Below are positions 52,673 through 61,384 of a stretch of 64,000 nucleotides of DNA, piece by piece; position 1 is the stretch's first letter, and each line of letters opens with the position of its first letter. Both the position numbers and the translations under genes were made by a program. The notes beneath the pieces were generated by a model, which saw nothing but the letters and a program-made list of their open reading frames with translations, made no database searches and was not told the DNA's origin. The DNA is taken from contig JBBCGY010000001.1 of NCBI GenBank assembly GCA_037200005.1, positions 1,139,812 through 1,203,811 of the forward strand, in the 5' to 3' direction. The DNA comes from Alphaproteobacteria bacterium (lineage in GTDB: Bacteria; Pseudomonadota; Alphaproteobacteria; UBA9219; RFNS01).

Positions 52673-53410
52673 ATGCGAAAAATAAACACGGCCGACGCCC
52701 TTTTGGACGGCAAAGTCGTGCTGGAACAGCCGGCGCAAGGCTATCGCGCCGCCATCGATCCGGTGCTGCTGGCCGCGAGCGTTCCCGCCAAGGCCGGGCA
52801 GACGGCGCTCGACCTCGGCTGCGGCGCGGGAGCGGCGATGTTTTGCCTCGCGGCGCGGGTGCCGGGCCTGGCCTTGACCGGCGTGGAACTGATGCCGGAA
52901 TACGCGGCTTGCGCCCGAGCCAATATCATACGCAATGACGGCCTGGGAATCTTCCACCTGCTGGAAGGCGACGCGAGAAAACTGCCGCGAATCCTGGCGG
53001 CGAACAGTTTCGATCATGCGTTCGCCAATCCGCCCTATCATGACAGCAAGGCCTACGATCCCGGCCCGAAAGCCGCCAAGGCCCACGCGCACGCCATGAC
53101 GCGGGACGATCTGGCCGCCTGGATCAAATCCGCCCATGGCAGATTGAAGCGCAAAGGCACATTGACGATCATCTATCGCGCGGATGGGCTTGCCGATCTG
53201 CTGGAGGGCATGGCGGGAAAATTCGGCGGCCTTGCGGTCATGCCGCTATGGCCAAAATCCGGCATCGCCGCCAAACGGGTGATCGTGCGCGGCATCAAGG
53301 AATCCAAAGCCCCGCTGCAGCTGCTGGCGGGAATGGTTCTGCATAAGCCGGACGGAAGTTATACGGATGAGGCGGAAGCCATTCTTCGCGGCGGCTGGAT
53401 TGAAGCGTGA
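52673..53410 (+). CDS. tRNA1(Val) adenine-N6 methyltransferase-like (TrmN6)
   Basis: A 245-residue SAM-dependent methyltransferase. Motif I is ALDLGCGAGAAMFCLA and the catalytic motif is FANPPYHDS (N-P-P-Y, an amino-group methyltransferase signature). The N-terminus KVVLEQPAQGYRAAIDPVLL is the COG4123/TrmN6 pattern. The target is probably a tRNA adenine, by family. A strong terminator follows. Confidence 0.87.
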   Translation: MRKINTADALLDGKVVLEQPAQGYRAAIDPVLLAASVPAKAGQTALDLGCGAGAAMFCLAARVPGLALTGVELMPEYAACARANIIRNDGLGIFHLLEGDARKLPRILAANSFDHAFANPPYHDSKAYDPGPKAAKAHAHAMTRDDLAAWIKSAHGRLKRKGTLTIIYRADGLADLLEGMAGKFGGLAVMPLWPKSGIAAKRVIVRGIKESKAPLQLLAGMVLHKPDGSYTDEAEAILRGGWIEA

Positions 53411-53429
53411 TGACGCGATAAATGCAAAC

Positions 53430-53480
53430 AGAGCCGTCATTCCCGCTCGCCCCTGCGGGGCCGTCGGGAATGACGGCTCT
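53430..53480. terminator. Bidirectional terminator with 16-bp perfect stem
   Basis: AGAGCCGTCATTCCCG (53430-53445) pairs perfectly with CGGGAATGACGGCTCT (53465-53480). The loop contains a further CCCC/GGGG pairing. It lies between the convergent methyltransferase and TIGR02302 genes; ATTTG follows on the plus strand and TGTTTG on the minus. Confidence 0.85.
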
Positions 53481-53504
53481 ATTTGAACCTAATCACGCTC
53501 CAAC

Positions 53505-55955
53505 CTAAAACTGATTGAGCAGCCGCTCGATATAGTCGCGCTCTTCCTGCGGGCGGGTATATTCGCCGGAGCGGCGGCGCAATTCGTCGAGAATCTCTCG
53601 CGCCCGCTGAAGTTTCTGCTCGGCGGGAATCTTGACGCTGCCGTCATCGACGGAATCGCCGTCATCTTTCGCCGACCGGCCAAAAGGATCGCGCGGCTGC
53701 CCGCGGCGGCCCCCGCCGGGAACGATCATCATCTGAGCCTGCATGCGCTGCTTCATGTCTTTGGACAATTCTTCGAGCGCCCGCACGGTTTCTTCCTGCG
53801 CTCCCTTGGCTTTGGTCATTTGCTCCTGGCGCAGGTTTAGCACGGCGGATTTCATCCCCTGATCGGCAGTCGCCAGCTGCGGCGGCAACTCCGAATGCCG
53901 CCCAGCCAGATCGTCGATCAAAGCGCCGAGTTTAGCGCGCAATTTCTCCTGCCGCTCGGCCAGACCGGCGCCCATGCCTTGTCCGCCATCGCCCCCCTGC
54001 TCTTCTCCCGTATCGGCCGCCTTGCTTTCAGGCGGAGCGGCATCGCGCAATCGCTTTTGCTCGTCGATCATTTGCTTGAGATTCTTCATCGCCATGAGAT
54101 CGGCCTTCTGCTGCGGCGTCATTTCGCTGGCATGATTGAGGCGTTCGAGGATTTGCCGCAGCTCCTCCAATTTCTGCTGGGCCGCCTCGCGCGAGCCGGT
54201 TTGCGCCAAATCCTGAATCTCCTGCGCCGTCTGCATGAGATCGTCGACGAGATTTCTTCCCATATCGGCCATCATGTCTTCGGGAATCATGTCCTGCTTG
54301 CCGACCAGATTATGCGCCATCGCCGACAGATATTCGACGAGAGCGCCCTGCAATTTGTCGGTCAGTTCCTTGATTTTCTCCGGACTTTCATGATTGGCGA
54401 TCGCCGACTCAAGCTGCTGCTGAACGGCGCGCAGATTTTCCTGGGCGTTGGCAAGCCCCTTCGTATCGAGCCGCAGCGCAACCTGCCATATGACGGCGGC
54501 GACGGGCGCCAGTCCTTCGCGGAACCTGTCCAGATGCATGCGCATGGCGGCGCTGCGCAGTCCGAGAAACACGAGCGCGTCGCCGCGATAAAGCTGCGGC
54601 TGGGCCGCCGCGCCCGCCATAAAATTGGCCGTGCCGTTCCATTGCCCTTCCGGGTCGGTCAGCAGCTTCTTGCGGATATTGACCAGAAGCTTGGCGAGCG
54701 GATCGGCAAATTCGCGCTCCGGCAGCGTCAAGGTGACGGCGGCGGTCTGTGTGCGCTGCCCCGCCTGGTCGACCGCCGAAAGCCGCAGCGTCACGGGCAT
54801 TCCCGCCCAGGCATTGCCGGTCAGATCGAGCCGCGCACGGCCTTCGATATCCTTTTGACCGACGCCGGACAAGGATACGGCGAAAGGCTCGTTCGGCAAT
54901 CCCGGCGTGCTTACGGCCGGAGTTACCACGGCTTCGATCATGGCCATGCCGTAATCGTCATGCGCCCGGAAGTTCAAGACGACATCCTGGCCCTCAACCT
55001 GCGGCGGCTCCTGCCAGTCGATCTGCGGCGGCTCGTCCGGAACGACATCGACCTTCCACCGGCCAAGCCGGGTCCAGCCGCTCCGCACTTCCAGCGTTCC
55101 GGCGCGCGGCACTTCGCCGTCGAACGTATAGCTCGACGACTCCTCGCCCGCCGCGATCAAATCCGTGACGGCATGATCGGCATGGAGGCGCGGCGTTTCG
55201 GAACTTTGGTTGACCCGCAGCGCGATCTTGCTGCCGGCTGGAATTTTAATGACTTCGCCGTTATTTTTTCCGGCTCCGCCTTGCGCCAGCATGATCGGCG
55301 GCATTTTTGTGTAAGCGGGCGGGGTCACCCACGCATCCAAAATCGGCCCAGTCTTCTGAGTTAGAGAGAGCGACGGGGCCGCCAGCATAAAGGCTTGGGC
55401 AAAACGGGAATGCAGTTCGCCCCATCCGCTCACCGCCGCGACCGCCACGACAACGATAACGGCATAACGCAGCGCCCAGGGATCGTCATGGCTCAAATCC
55501 AATTGCGGGCGGGATAAGCGCAGCCTGGCAAGCGCGGCCTTGGCGTCGGCCTGATGGCGCTTCCATAAGCCTTTGACCGTGGCCGTGTTATTGACGGGCG
55601 TACCCGCCAGGGCTTCATAGGGACGGTGCTGGATGCCGCTATCGGTTTCCAGGCGGCGGGCGGCGGCCTCGATCGGCGGCATGCGCCATGCTGCGCCCGT
55701 GCCGCGCAAGCCGCGGATCGCGGCCAGCATAAAGAAGGCCATCAGCAGCAAATGAAGGGCAAACGGAAGATTTTCGAAAAGGCCGAACCATGCGGAGGCC
55801 AGAAAAAGCCCCACGACGCAGTAAAATCTCCAGCATTGCGCGATATGCCGTTCGGCGAAAATCACCCATCTGGCGAAGTGCAAATACCCCTGCCCCGGCA
55901 ATGGAGCGGCTTTTTGGGATTCGCTAAGAACCGTGCGGCGTTCGTTATGACTCAT
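53505..55955 (-). CDS. TIGR02302 family membrane protein
   Basis: An 816-residue protein of the alphaproteobacterial TIGR02302 (DUF4175) family. Two transmembrane segments near the N-terminus (FYCVVGLFLASAWFGLFENL, FALHLLLMAFFML) and one near residue 170 are followed by periplasmic beta domains. A long low-complexity helical part (about 480-770) rich in Gln, Ala and Lys comes next. The ending REERDYIERLLNQF is typical. Its function is unknown. The placement next to lysA is conserved in the class. Confidence 0.88.
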   Translation of the reverse strand: MSHNERRTVLSESQKAAPLPGQGYLHFARWVIFAERHIAQCWRFYCVVGLFLASAWFGLFENLPFALHLLLMAFFMLAAIRGLRGTGAAWRMPPIEAAARRLETDSGIQHRPYEALAGTPVNNTATVKGLWKRHQADAKAALARLRLSRPQLDLSHDDPWALRYAVIVVVAVAAVSGWGELHSRFAQAFMLAAPSLSLTQKTGPILDAWVTPPAYTKMPPIMLAQGGAGKNNGEVIKIPAGSKIALRVNQSSETPRLHADHAVTDLIAAGEESSSYTFDGEVPRAGTLEVRSGWTRLGRWKVDVVPDEPPQIDWQEPPQVEGQDVVLNFRAHDDYGMAMIEAVVTPAVSTPGLPNEPFAVSLSGVGQKDIEGRARLDLTGNAWAGMPVTLRLSAVDQAGQRTQTAAVTLTLPEREFADPLAKLLVNIRKKLLTDPEGQWNGTANFMAGAAAQPQLYRGDALVFLGLRSAAMRMHLDRFREGLAPVAAVIWQVALRLDTKGLANAQENLRAVQQQLESAIANHESPEKIKELTDKLQGALVEYLSAMAHNLVGKQDMIPEDMMADMGRNLVDDLMQTAQEIQDLAQTGSREAAQQKLEELRQILERLNHASEMTPQQKADLMAMKNLKQMIDEQKRLRDAAPPESKAADTGEEQGGDGGQGMGAGLAERQEKLRAKLGALIDDLAGRHSELPPQLATADQGMKSAVLNLRQEQMTKAKGAQEETVRALEELSKDMKQRMQAQMMIVPGGGRRGQPRDPFGRSAKDDGDSVDDGSVKIPAEQKLQRAREILDELRRRSGEYTRPQEERDYIERLLNQF

Positions 55956-56084
55956 GCCTGGAACTTGTAAGGTGTAATCTGTTGGTCACTTTATCCAGCA
56001 TTACAGCGGACGCATCCTATCATAAATAGCTACGCAAACGCACAAAAAAAGCCTTCCCGGCGGAATTATTTGGTAAACGAAATC

Positions 56085-57323
56085 CTAACGCGACCACACC
56101 GGCGCGACGTCCCAGGCGATCTGCTCCTCGATGCCGACCGGGCGGCGGATGAGCGCGAATTGGTCGCCGTCCACCATGACTTCGGGGACAAGCGTCCTGG
56201 CGTTGTAGGTGGAGCTCATGCTCGCGCCATAGGCGCCCGCGCTCAAAATAGCCACCAGATCGCCGGGCGCGGGCGCGGGCAAAGGCCGGTCGTGGCCGAA
56301 TAAATCCCCGGTCTCGCACACCGGGCCGACCACTTCCCAATTTTCCGTTGCCGCGCCCGGAGGCGCATTGACCGGAACGATATCATGCCAGGCGTCATAC
56401 ATCGCCGGGCGGATGAGATCGTTCATCGCCGCGTCGATGATAAGAAAATTCTTGGCGACACCCGGCTTGACGATCATGACGCGGCTGAGAAGAATGCCCG
56501 CCGGGCCGACCAGGAACCGTCCCGGCTCCAGCGCAAGCCGCAGATCGAGCTTGCCGAAATGCTTGCCGATCAGTCCGGCATACGCGGAAAGATCGATCAG
56601 GCTCTCATCCCGATAGCGAATGCCGATGCCGCCCCCTATGTCCAGCCGCCGGATATCGAACCCCGCGGCGCGCCAGTCGCGCACCAGCCCGGCAACGGTC
56701 GCGAACGCAAGATCGAACGGCTCAAGCTCGGTCAATTGCGATCCGATATGCACCGCAAGGCCGCATAAATCCACGTGAGGCAAACCCCTGACCGCATCCA
56801 GCGCCAGGCCGATCTGCGTCATCTCGATGCCGAACTTGGATTCCTTATGTCCCGTCGCGATCTTGGCATGGGTGCGCGGATCGACATCGGGATTGACGCG
56901 CAGCGCGATGGGAAGCTTCCTGCCCTGCTCCCTGCCGACCGCGTTCAGCAGATGCAGTTCCGGGATCGATTCCACGTTGAATTGATAAATCCCGGCGACG
57001 GCGGCTTCTTCCATCGCATGGCGGGATTTGCCCACGCCGGAGAAAATGATCTTGCCCGCGTCCACGCCCGCCGCGAGCGCCCGCTTGATTTCGCCCTCGG
57101 AGACGACGTCGGCTCCCGCGCCGAGTTCGGCAAATTCCCGGATGATCGAAAGATTGCCGTTCGCCTTGACCGCGTAGCAGATCAGCGGGTCGAACGGCAG
57201 CAAAGCTTCTTTCAAGGCCCCATAAGCCTGACGCAGCGCCGCGCGCGAATAAACATACAGCGGCGTGCCATAGGCTTCGGCAAGACGGGCAAGCGGCACC
57301 GCTTCGACATTCGCGGCGCTCAT
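56085..57323 (-). CDS. lysA: Diaminopimelate decarboxylase
   Basis: PLP enzyme for the last step of lysine synthesis. The PLP lysine is in CYAVKANGNLSI. GVGKSRHAMEEA, VHIGSQLTEL and GGGIGIRYRDE line the phosphate and substrate site, and the catalytic Cys is in GPVCETGDLFGHDR. 412 residues, normal. The ATG at 57323 overlaps the stop of the LptM-like gene (ATGA). argH, the common upstream neighbour in this class, is not here. Confidence 0.95.
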   Translation of the reverse strand: MSAANVEAVPLARLAEAYGTPLYVYSRAALRQAYGALKEALLPFDPLICYAVKANGNLSIIREFAELGAGADVVSEGEIKRALAAGVDAGKIIFSGVGKSRHAMEEAAVAGIYQFNVESIPELHLLNAVGREQGRKLPIALRVNPDVDPRTHAKIATGHKESKFGIEMTQIGLALDAVRGLPHVDLCGLAVHIGSQLTELEPFDLAFATVAGLVRDWRAAGFDIRRLDIGGGIGIRYRDESLIDLSAYAGLIGKHFGKLDLRLALEPGRFLVGPAGILLSRVMIVKPGVAKNFLIIDAAMNDLIRPAMYDAWHDIVPVNAPPGAATENWEVVGPVCETGDLFGHDRPLPAPAPGDLVAILSAGAYGASMSSTYNARTLVPEVMVDGDQFALIRRPVGIEEQIAWDVAPVWSR

Positions 57324-57466
57324 GGCTTCGTTACGCTGGGATAAGTGCGCGGAAAGGTTCCCGACGCGCCCGGAGGCGGATCGACATTCTGCGGCTTAAC
57401 GCCGCACGCCGCCAATGTCCCGCACAGCAGGGCCAGCACGATAAGGAGATGGGACAGATTTTTCAT
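57320..57466 (-). CDS. LptM-like small lipoprotein
   Basis: A 48-residue lipoprotein: MKNLSHLLIVLALLCGTLAA is followed by C21, giving the lipobox LAAC. A short Pro-rich tail (VKPQNVDPPPGASGTFPRTY) follows. Size, lipobox and the position immediately before lysA match LptM (YifL), which assists LPS transporter LptD maturation. The TGA overlaps the lysA ATG by 4 bases. Confidence 0.75.
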   Translation of the reverse strand: MKNLSHLLIVLALLCGTLAACGVKPQNVDPPPGASGTFPRTYPSVTKP

Positions 57467-57552
57467 GCTTTCGTTCTAGCCGCAATTGCCTCTTGCTGCC
57501 AATCTCAAAATTATGGTCACATGCCGCCATCGAACTGAAAAGGTCTATCATC

Positions 57553-58140
57553 ATGACTCGCCTCTTTATTCTGTCCTGGCTGTTCATCGGGGCAACGACG
57601 CCCATTGGCACAGCGGCGATGGCGACGGTTGCCTTCCAGGCCGCGGGGGTCATGAAAGCCGCCGCGTCGGCGACTCTAGCCCTGGAGCGCATCGATCCGC
57701 CCGTGCCCGCGCCCGACCTCTACATGCGCGACGCCGACAACAAGCTGGTTCGCCTCAGCGAGTTTCGCGGACGCTATGTTTTGCTGACATTCTGGGCGAC
57801 ATGGTGCTTGCCGTGCATCGGGGAAATGCCGAGCCTCAACCGGATGCAGGCCGATCTCGACGAAAAAGATTTCAAAATCGTCCCTCTATCGCTGGAGAGC
57901 GGCGATCAGCACAAGGTCAAGGGCTTTTACCGCGAGCACGATATCGATAAATTGCCGATTTACGTGACCGAGGGTTATTCCGAACAGGAAAAATACGAGG
58001 TGCATGGCATCCCGACATCGTTCCTGATTGATCCCCAAGGAAAGCAAGTCTGGCAGCATGTCGGCGAGATCGACTGGGATGCCGCGGAGACCCGCGCCTT
58101 CTTCAAGGAATATCTGAAGCAGCCTAAACAGCCCAAATAG
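57553..58140 (+). CDS. TlpA-like periplasmic thioredoxin
   Basis: A 195-residue membrane-anchored thioredoxin of the TlpA/ResA type. The N-terminal hydrophobic segment (LFILSWLFIGATTPIGTAAM) is an anchor or signal. The redox motif is WATWCLPCIGEMP (CxxC), and cis-Pro is in HGIPTSFLIDPQG. Such proteins reduce periplasmic disulfides, often in cytochrome maturation. The ATG at 57553 is preferred to the upstream 57493, which would place charged residues ahead of the anchor. It is divergent from the LptM-like gene. Confidence 0.86.
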   Translation: MTRLFILSWLFIGATTPIGTAAMATVAFQAAGVMKAAASATLALERIDPPVPAPDLYMRDADNKLVRLSEFRGRYVLLTFWATWCLPCIGEMPSLNRMQADLDEKDFKIVPLSLESGDQHKVKGFYREHDIDKLPIYVTEGYSEQEKYEVHGIPTSFLIDPQGKQVWQHVGEIDWDAAETRAFFKEYLKQPKQPK

Positions 58141-58287
58141 CTTTAGAAACCAACTCAAAAGTCATCAGGCCGAGGCGAAAACCGTGCTTTTCGAGAACCG
58201 GGGCGCAGCCTATTCAACATAGGTGAGCACCGGAAGCGCAGGAAAGCGCGATTTGCAGCCCGGCATCATGGCTTTTCAGACGGTTTC

Positions 58288-59031
58288 TTACGCCGCGACT
58301 TTATCGCCGGGGCTATTATAGATATTCAGAATCTTGCTTTCATCGATATGCATGCCGCCGAAGGAAAGCGTGTTGCCGGTGGTCCCTTTCTCGATGCCGG
58401 TGACCTTGCCCATCATGCTCTGCTCGGAAACGGCGATCGGATCGCCCTTTGAGTCAAGAGCGGTGATCGACATTTTGTAAGCGCCGTCGGGCAATTGGTT
58501 GCCCTCGTTATCCGTGCCGTCCCAGACGACTTGCTGCGCCCCCGCCTTGCCGGTGCTGGTGAAGCTCGCGACCTTGGCATCGTCTTTGTTCATGATGTCG
58601 ATCGTCACGCTGGGCGATGACTTGTCGAGCGAGTAGCTCATATAAGCGCTGCCGTTCTGAAGCGCGAAATCGGTGCCGCTGACTTCGGCATAACGGCCGA
58701 GATAGTCGAGCAGCGCGGAGGTGCTGTTGCCATTGGCCTTTGAAACATTGACCAGGCTGCCCAATTGATCGTTCGTCTTGATCTGCTGCTCGACCTGCGA
58801 ATAGCTGACCAGCTGCTGGGTATAGGTCGTGGAATCGGTCGGAGCCAGCGGATCCTGATACTGCAGCTGCGCCGTCAGCAGCTTCAGAAACATCGTGTAG
58901 TTGCCGCTGAGCTGCGACAGAGCGCTGCCGCCGGATACCGTGCCGGAATTGGTGCCGTTGATCGGCGCGGTTGATACCGGGGGCAATGTCGCGGTCGAAG
59001 GTATGCCGCTGATAGGATCGGTCGTAGCCAT
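58288..59031 (-). CDS. flgD: Flagellar hook assembly scaffold FlgD
   Basis: Scaffold required for hook polymerisation. NYTMFLKLLTAQLQYQDPLA followed by PTDSTTYTQQLVSYSQVEQQ is the FlgD N-terminal signature. The C-terminal half carries the Ig-like domain (VVWDGTDNEGNQLPDGAYKM). 247 residues. It is last in the minus-strand operon flgI-flgJ-flgN-like-fliK-flgD, 11 bases after fliK. AGGAGATAC precedes the ATG. Confidence 0.95.
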   Translation of the reverse strand: MATTDPISGIPSTATLPPVSTAPINGTNSGTVSGGSALSQLSGNYTMFLKLLTAQLQYQDPLAPTDSTTYTQQLVSYSQVEQQIKTNDQLGSLVNVSKANGNSTSALLDYLGRYAEVSGTDFALQNGSAYMSYSLDKSSPSVTIDIMNKDDAKVASFTSTGKAGAQQVVWDGTDNEGNQLPDGAYKMSITALDSKGDPIAVSEQSMMGKVTGIEKGTTGNTLSFGGMHIDESKILNIYNSPGDKVAA

Positions 59032-59042
59032 GAGGTATCTCC

Positions 59043-60602
59043 TTACACGCGCAAGTTCACGCGCCCTGGTTCAATGAGGTAAACATCGTCTTCCGTTGCG
59101 ATATCCGCACTCTGGTCGAGAACGGCGGCCAATTCGGCGGTGCCGCGGGAAGCCTTGGAACCCTTGTCGCCGCCCCATGAGGATCCATTGCCGGGATCGC
59201 GCAATTGGAACGACAGCGAACCGCTGTCGGCGCGCAAGCCTGCCTCCTGCAGAGCGCGCTCGAGGCTTCGCGAATCCTTCGCCAGCATATCCAGCGTCGC
59301 CTGGCTGTCGGCCGTGATCAGCCCTTTAACGACACCATCGTGAAAATCCAGCTTGATATCGACGCGGCCAAGATCGGCGGGACGGAGATGAATGGTCATC
59401 TGGTCGAGATTACCCTTGGCTTGCTGGTAAAGTTTGACCGTGACCTGCTCCATGACCTGAGTCCTGGCGACGGTCGAAGATTTCGCGCCCTTTGAAGAAG
59501 CCAATTGCGCCGTGGCGTCATAGCCCAGCAAGGGCTTCGCGCCTTCAGGCATCGGCGAGCCCGCGCCGATGCGGGAAATATGCGCCGCGACGCCTTCAAC
59601 ACCGCCACGATTCGCCGCGCCGACAGGATTCACCGTCGGCTTAGGGGCGCTTGCGGCCAGGAAACCGAGATCGGGAGTTTTCACCGCTGCCGGAGAGGCC
59701 GAAGCATGATCGACGCGCGGCGCGGCCTCGGCTTTGTCAGTGTTGATTTCCTGCGATACGGACAAAGGCTTCGGTTTCGGCGTCTGGGGATGCGCGTCAA
59801 CGCTGGCTTCAACGGCCGCTTTCGCGGCAAAGGATGAATCCGCTACCGCGTCTTTTTGTATGCCGTCCACGACGGTTTTGGCTTGGTTCTTAGCCTCAAG
59901 CGCCGCATCCGCCGCCACCGAGGCATCCGCCGCCGCATCTTTCTGAACGCCATCCGCCACAGCCGCGGCAGCCGCCTCGACGGCGCTAAGCCGCTTCGCG
60001 TGGTCGCCGTCTTTTCCCGAGACGGTTTTAATGGGTGTCACATGCTGAACCGGCGCGGGCGCCACGGCGGCGACAATGGCGGCTTCGGCATCGGATCGCA
60101 CCGCATCTTGGGTCGATTTCGGCGCGGCGTCATCAACCGCCGCCTCGCCGGTCGCCGCCGGCGCGGAAACGGTTTCGACGGCCTCTGTTTTTTGATCCGG
60201 CGATTTCAGCGCGGCCGCATCGCTTTTTTGGTGCTGGCTATGCTGGGCATGTTTGTGCTCTTTCGAAATGCCCTTATTTTTATTGTCCTGCTTGGAGCGG
60301 GGAGCGGCAATTTCAGCGTGATTTTTATCCTTGTCATCGCTCTCGGCAGCCGACACATCATCCCGCTTCGAGGACGGAAGCTCATCGCTGCGGGATTTGT
60401 CGTCGGCTTTCGGAGCGGGCCGCTCGCTTTTAGCCTTGACCTCCGGCGCGGGCGTAAAGAGCGCGGCATCGAACTGCTGAAGCAGCGCCGAAAATCCTTT
60501 CTGCCCGTCGATCATGGCAAACAAATCAGCGCGGGCGCTGATCGCCGTTTGCACGGCGGGCGCCGGGGAAGTGGCTGCGGCGGCGATGGAATTGTCGGTC
60601 AT
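59043..60602 (-). CDS. fliK: Flagellar hook-length control protein FliK
   Basis: Molecular ruler that sets hook length and switches export specificity. 519 residues. The long central part is low in complexity (Ala, Lys, Asp, Val), as usual. The C-terminal domain contains LYQQAKGNLDQMTIHLRPAD, LGRVDIKLDFHDGVVKGLIT and LRDPGNGSSWGGD, the FliK C-terminal core. It lies upstream of flgD, the standard pair. Confidence 0.9.
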   Translation of the reverse strand: MTDNSIAAAATSPAPAVQTAISARADLFAMIDGQKGFSALLQQFDAALFTPAPEVKAKSERPAPKADDKSRSDELPSSKRDDVSAAESDDKDKNHAEIAAPRSKQDNKNKGISKEHKHAQHSQHQKSDAAALKSPDQKTEAVETVSAPAATGEAAVDDAAPKSTQDAVRSDAEAAIVAAVAPAPVQHVTPIKTVSGKDGDHAKRLSAVEAAAAAVADGVQKDAAADASVAADAALEAKNQAKTVVDGIQKDAVADSSFAAKAAVEASVDAHPQTPKPKPLSVSQEINTDKAEAAPRVDHASASPAAVKTPDLGFLAASAPKPTVNPVGAANRGGVEGVAAHISRIGAGSPMPEGAKPLLGYDATAQLASSKGAKSSTVARTQVMEQVTVKLYQQAKGNLDQMTIHLRPADLGRVDIKLDFHDGVVKGLITADSQATLDMLAKDSRSLERALQEAGLRADSGSLSFQLRDPGNGSSWGGDKGSKASRGTAELAAVLDQSADIATEDDVYLIEPGRVNLRV

Positions 60603-60617
60603 GGAAGCGCCTTTCGC

Positions 60618-61064
60618 TTATGCTGTCGTCTTGAACAGCGCCGACTGGATCGGCGTATTCGAGTTGGGTTGAACCAGATGCTGATAGCCGCGCTGCCCCA
60701 GCTTTTCGTCGCGCACGCTTGCCATGATTCCTTGCAGCAGCCGCTGCGTCGCCGTCATCGCGACCTTGACGATCCGGACGTTGCGCTCGGCGACTTCATT
60801 CAATTTCGTGCTCGCGCTGCGCAGCAGCGATTTCTGCGTTTGGGGCAATTGCTTCAGCCATTCGGGATGTTCGGTGGCGACCTTGAACTCGGCCTGGTAA
60901 TCGACCAGGAGCCGCTGCTTGCGCGCCACCAAGGCGGGAAGATGCTCGTTCAAATGCTCTTCCACGGCGGCGATCTCGCGCTCCATCACGTCGGCAAGCT
61001 CGTTCATCAGCTTGATCAATTGAATATCCTGGCTTTCCGCGGCTGGCTCTGTCTTGACGGTCAT
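60618..61064 (-). CDS. FlgN/FlbY-like flagellar protein
   Basis: A 148-residue, largely coiled-coil protein. LMNELADVMEREIAAVEEHL and LPALVARKQRLLVDYQAEF have the FlgN chaperone pattern (helical hairpin binding hook-associated proteins). In Caulobacter a gene called flbY sits in the same place after flgJ. The ATG at 61064 overlaps the flgJ stop (ATGA), and AGGAG precedes it. A long N-terminal extension in the same frame is rejected. Confidence 0.7.
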   Translation of the reverse strand: MTVKTEPAAESQDIQLIKLMNELADVMEREIAAVEEHLNEHLPALVARKQRLLVDYQAEFKVATEHPEWLKQLPQTQKSLLRSASTKLNEVAERNVRIVKVAMTATQRLLQGIMASVRDEKLGQRGYQHLVQPNSNTPIQSALFKTTA

Positions 61065-61384
61065 GATGCGATCTCCTGATGTTGAAGCATCTGCTGCTTG
61101 ATGGTCGAAGCGAGTCCGAGACTGTCGCCTGCCGCCACGATTTTTCCGTATTCCTGCAGCATCATCGTGCGGAAGACCTCTTCGCCGTGCCCGCCGCCGG
61201 TTTCCTCGTCTACCGGCACGGTTTCCCACATCGGCGAAAGCATCTGCGTCGCGAACATGGCCTCGAATTCCTTGGCCGCTTTTCCCGCGCGCTCGAGACG
61301 CGCCGGCATGGCCTGAGCCGGCATGGCCTGAGATTGCGCCTGCGCCTGAATTCTCATGGTGCTGGATCCGATCGCGTCGATCAT
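61061..61384 (-). CDS. flgJ: Rod-binding protein FlgJ (N-terminal domain only)
   Basis: A 107-residue rod-cap protein. KAAKEFEAMFATQMLSPMWE and FRTMMLQEYGKIVAAGDSLG are the rod-binding domain motifs. The muramidase domain of enterobacterial FlgJ is absent, as is usual in alphaproteobacteria. The start shares a base with the flgI stop (TGATG). Confidence 0.9.
   Translation of the reverse strand: MIDAIGSSTMRIQAQAQSQAMPAQAMPARLERAGKAAKEFEAMFATQMLSPMWETVPVDEETGGGHGEEVFRTMMLQEYGKIVAAGDSLGLASTIKQQMLQHQEIAS

Noticed and set aside
53895-55364. A 489-codon plus-strand frame opposite the TIGR02302 gene
   Set aside because: Antisense shadow of a conserved gene; no ribosome binding site or recognisable domain.
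59856-61079. A 407-codon plus-strand frame opposite fliK and the FlgN-like gene
   Set aside because: Antisense of low-complexity fliK; Arg/Gly-rich composition typical of a shadow frame.
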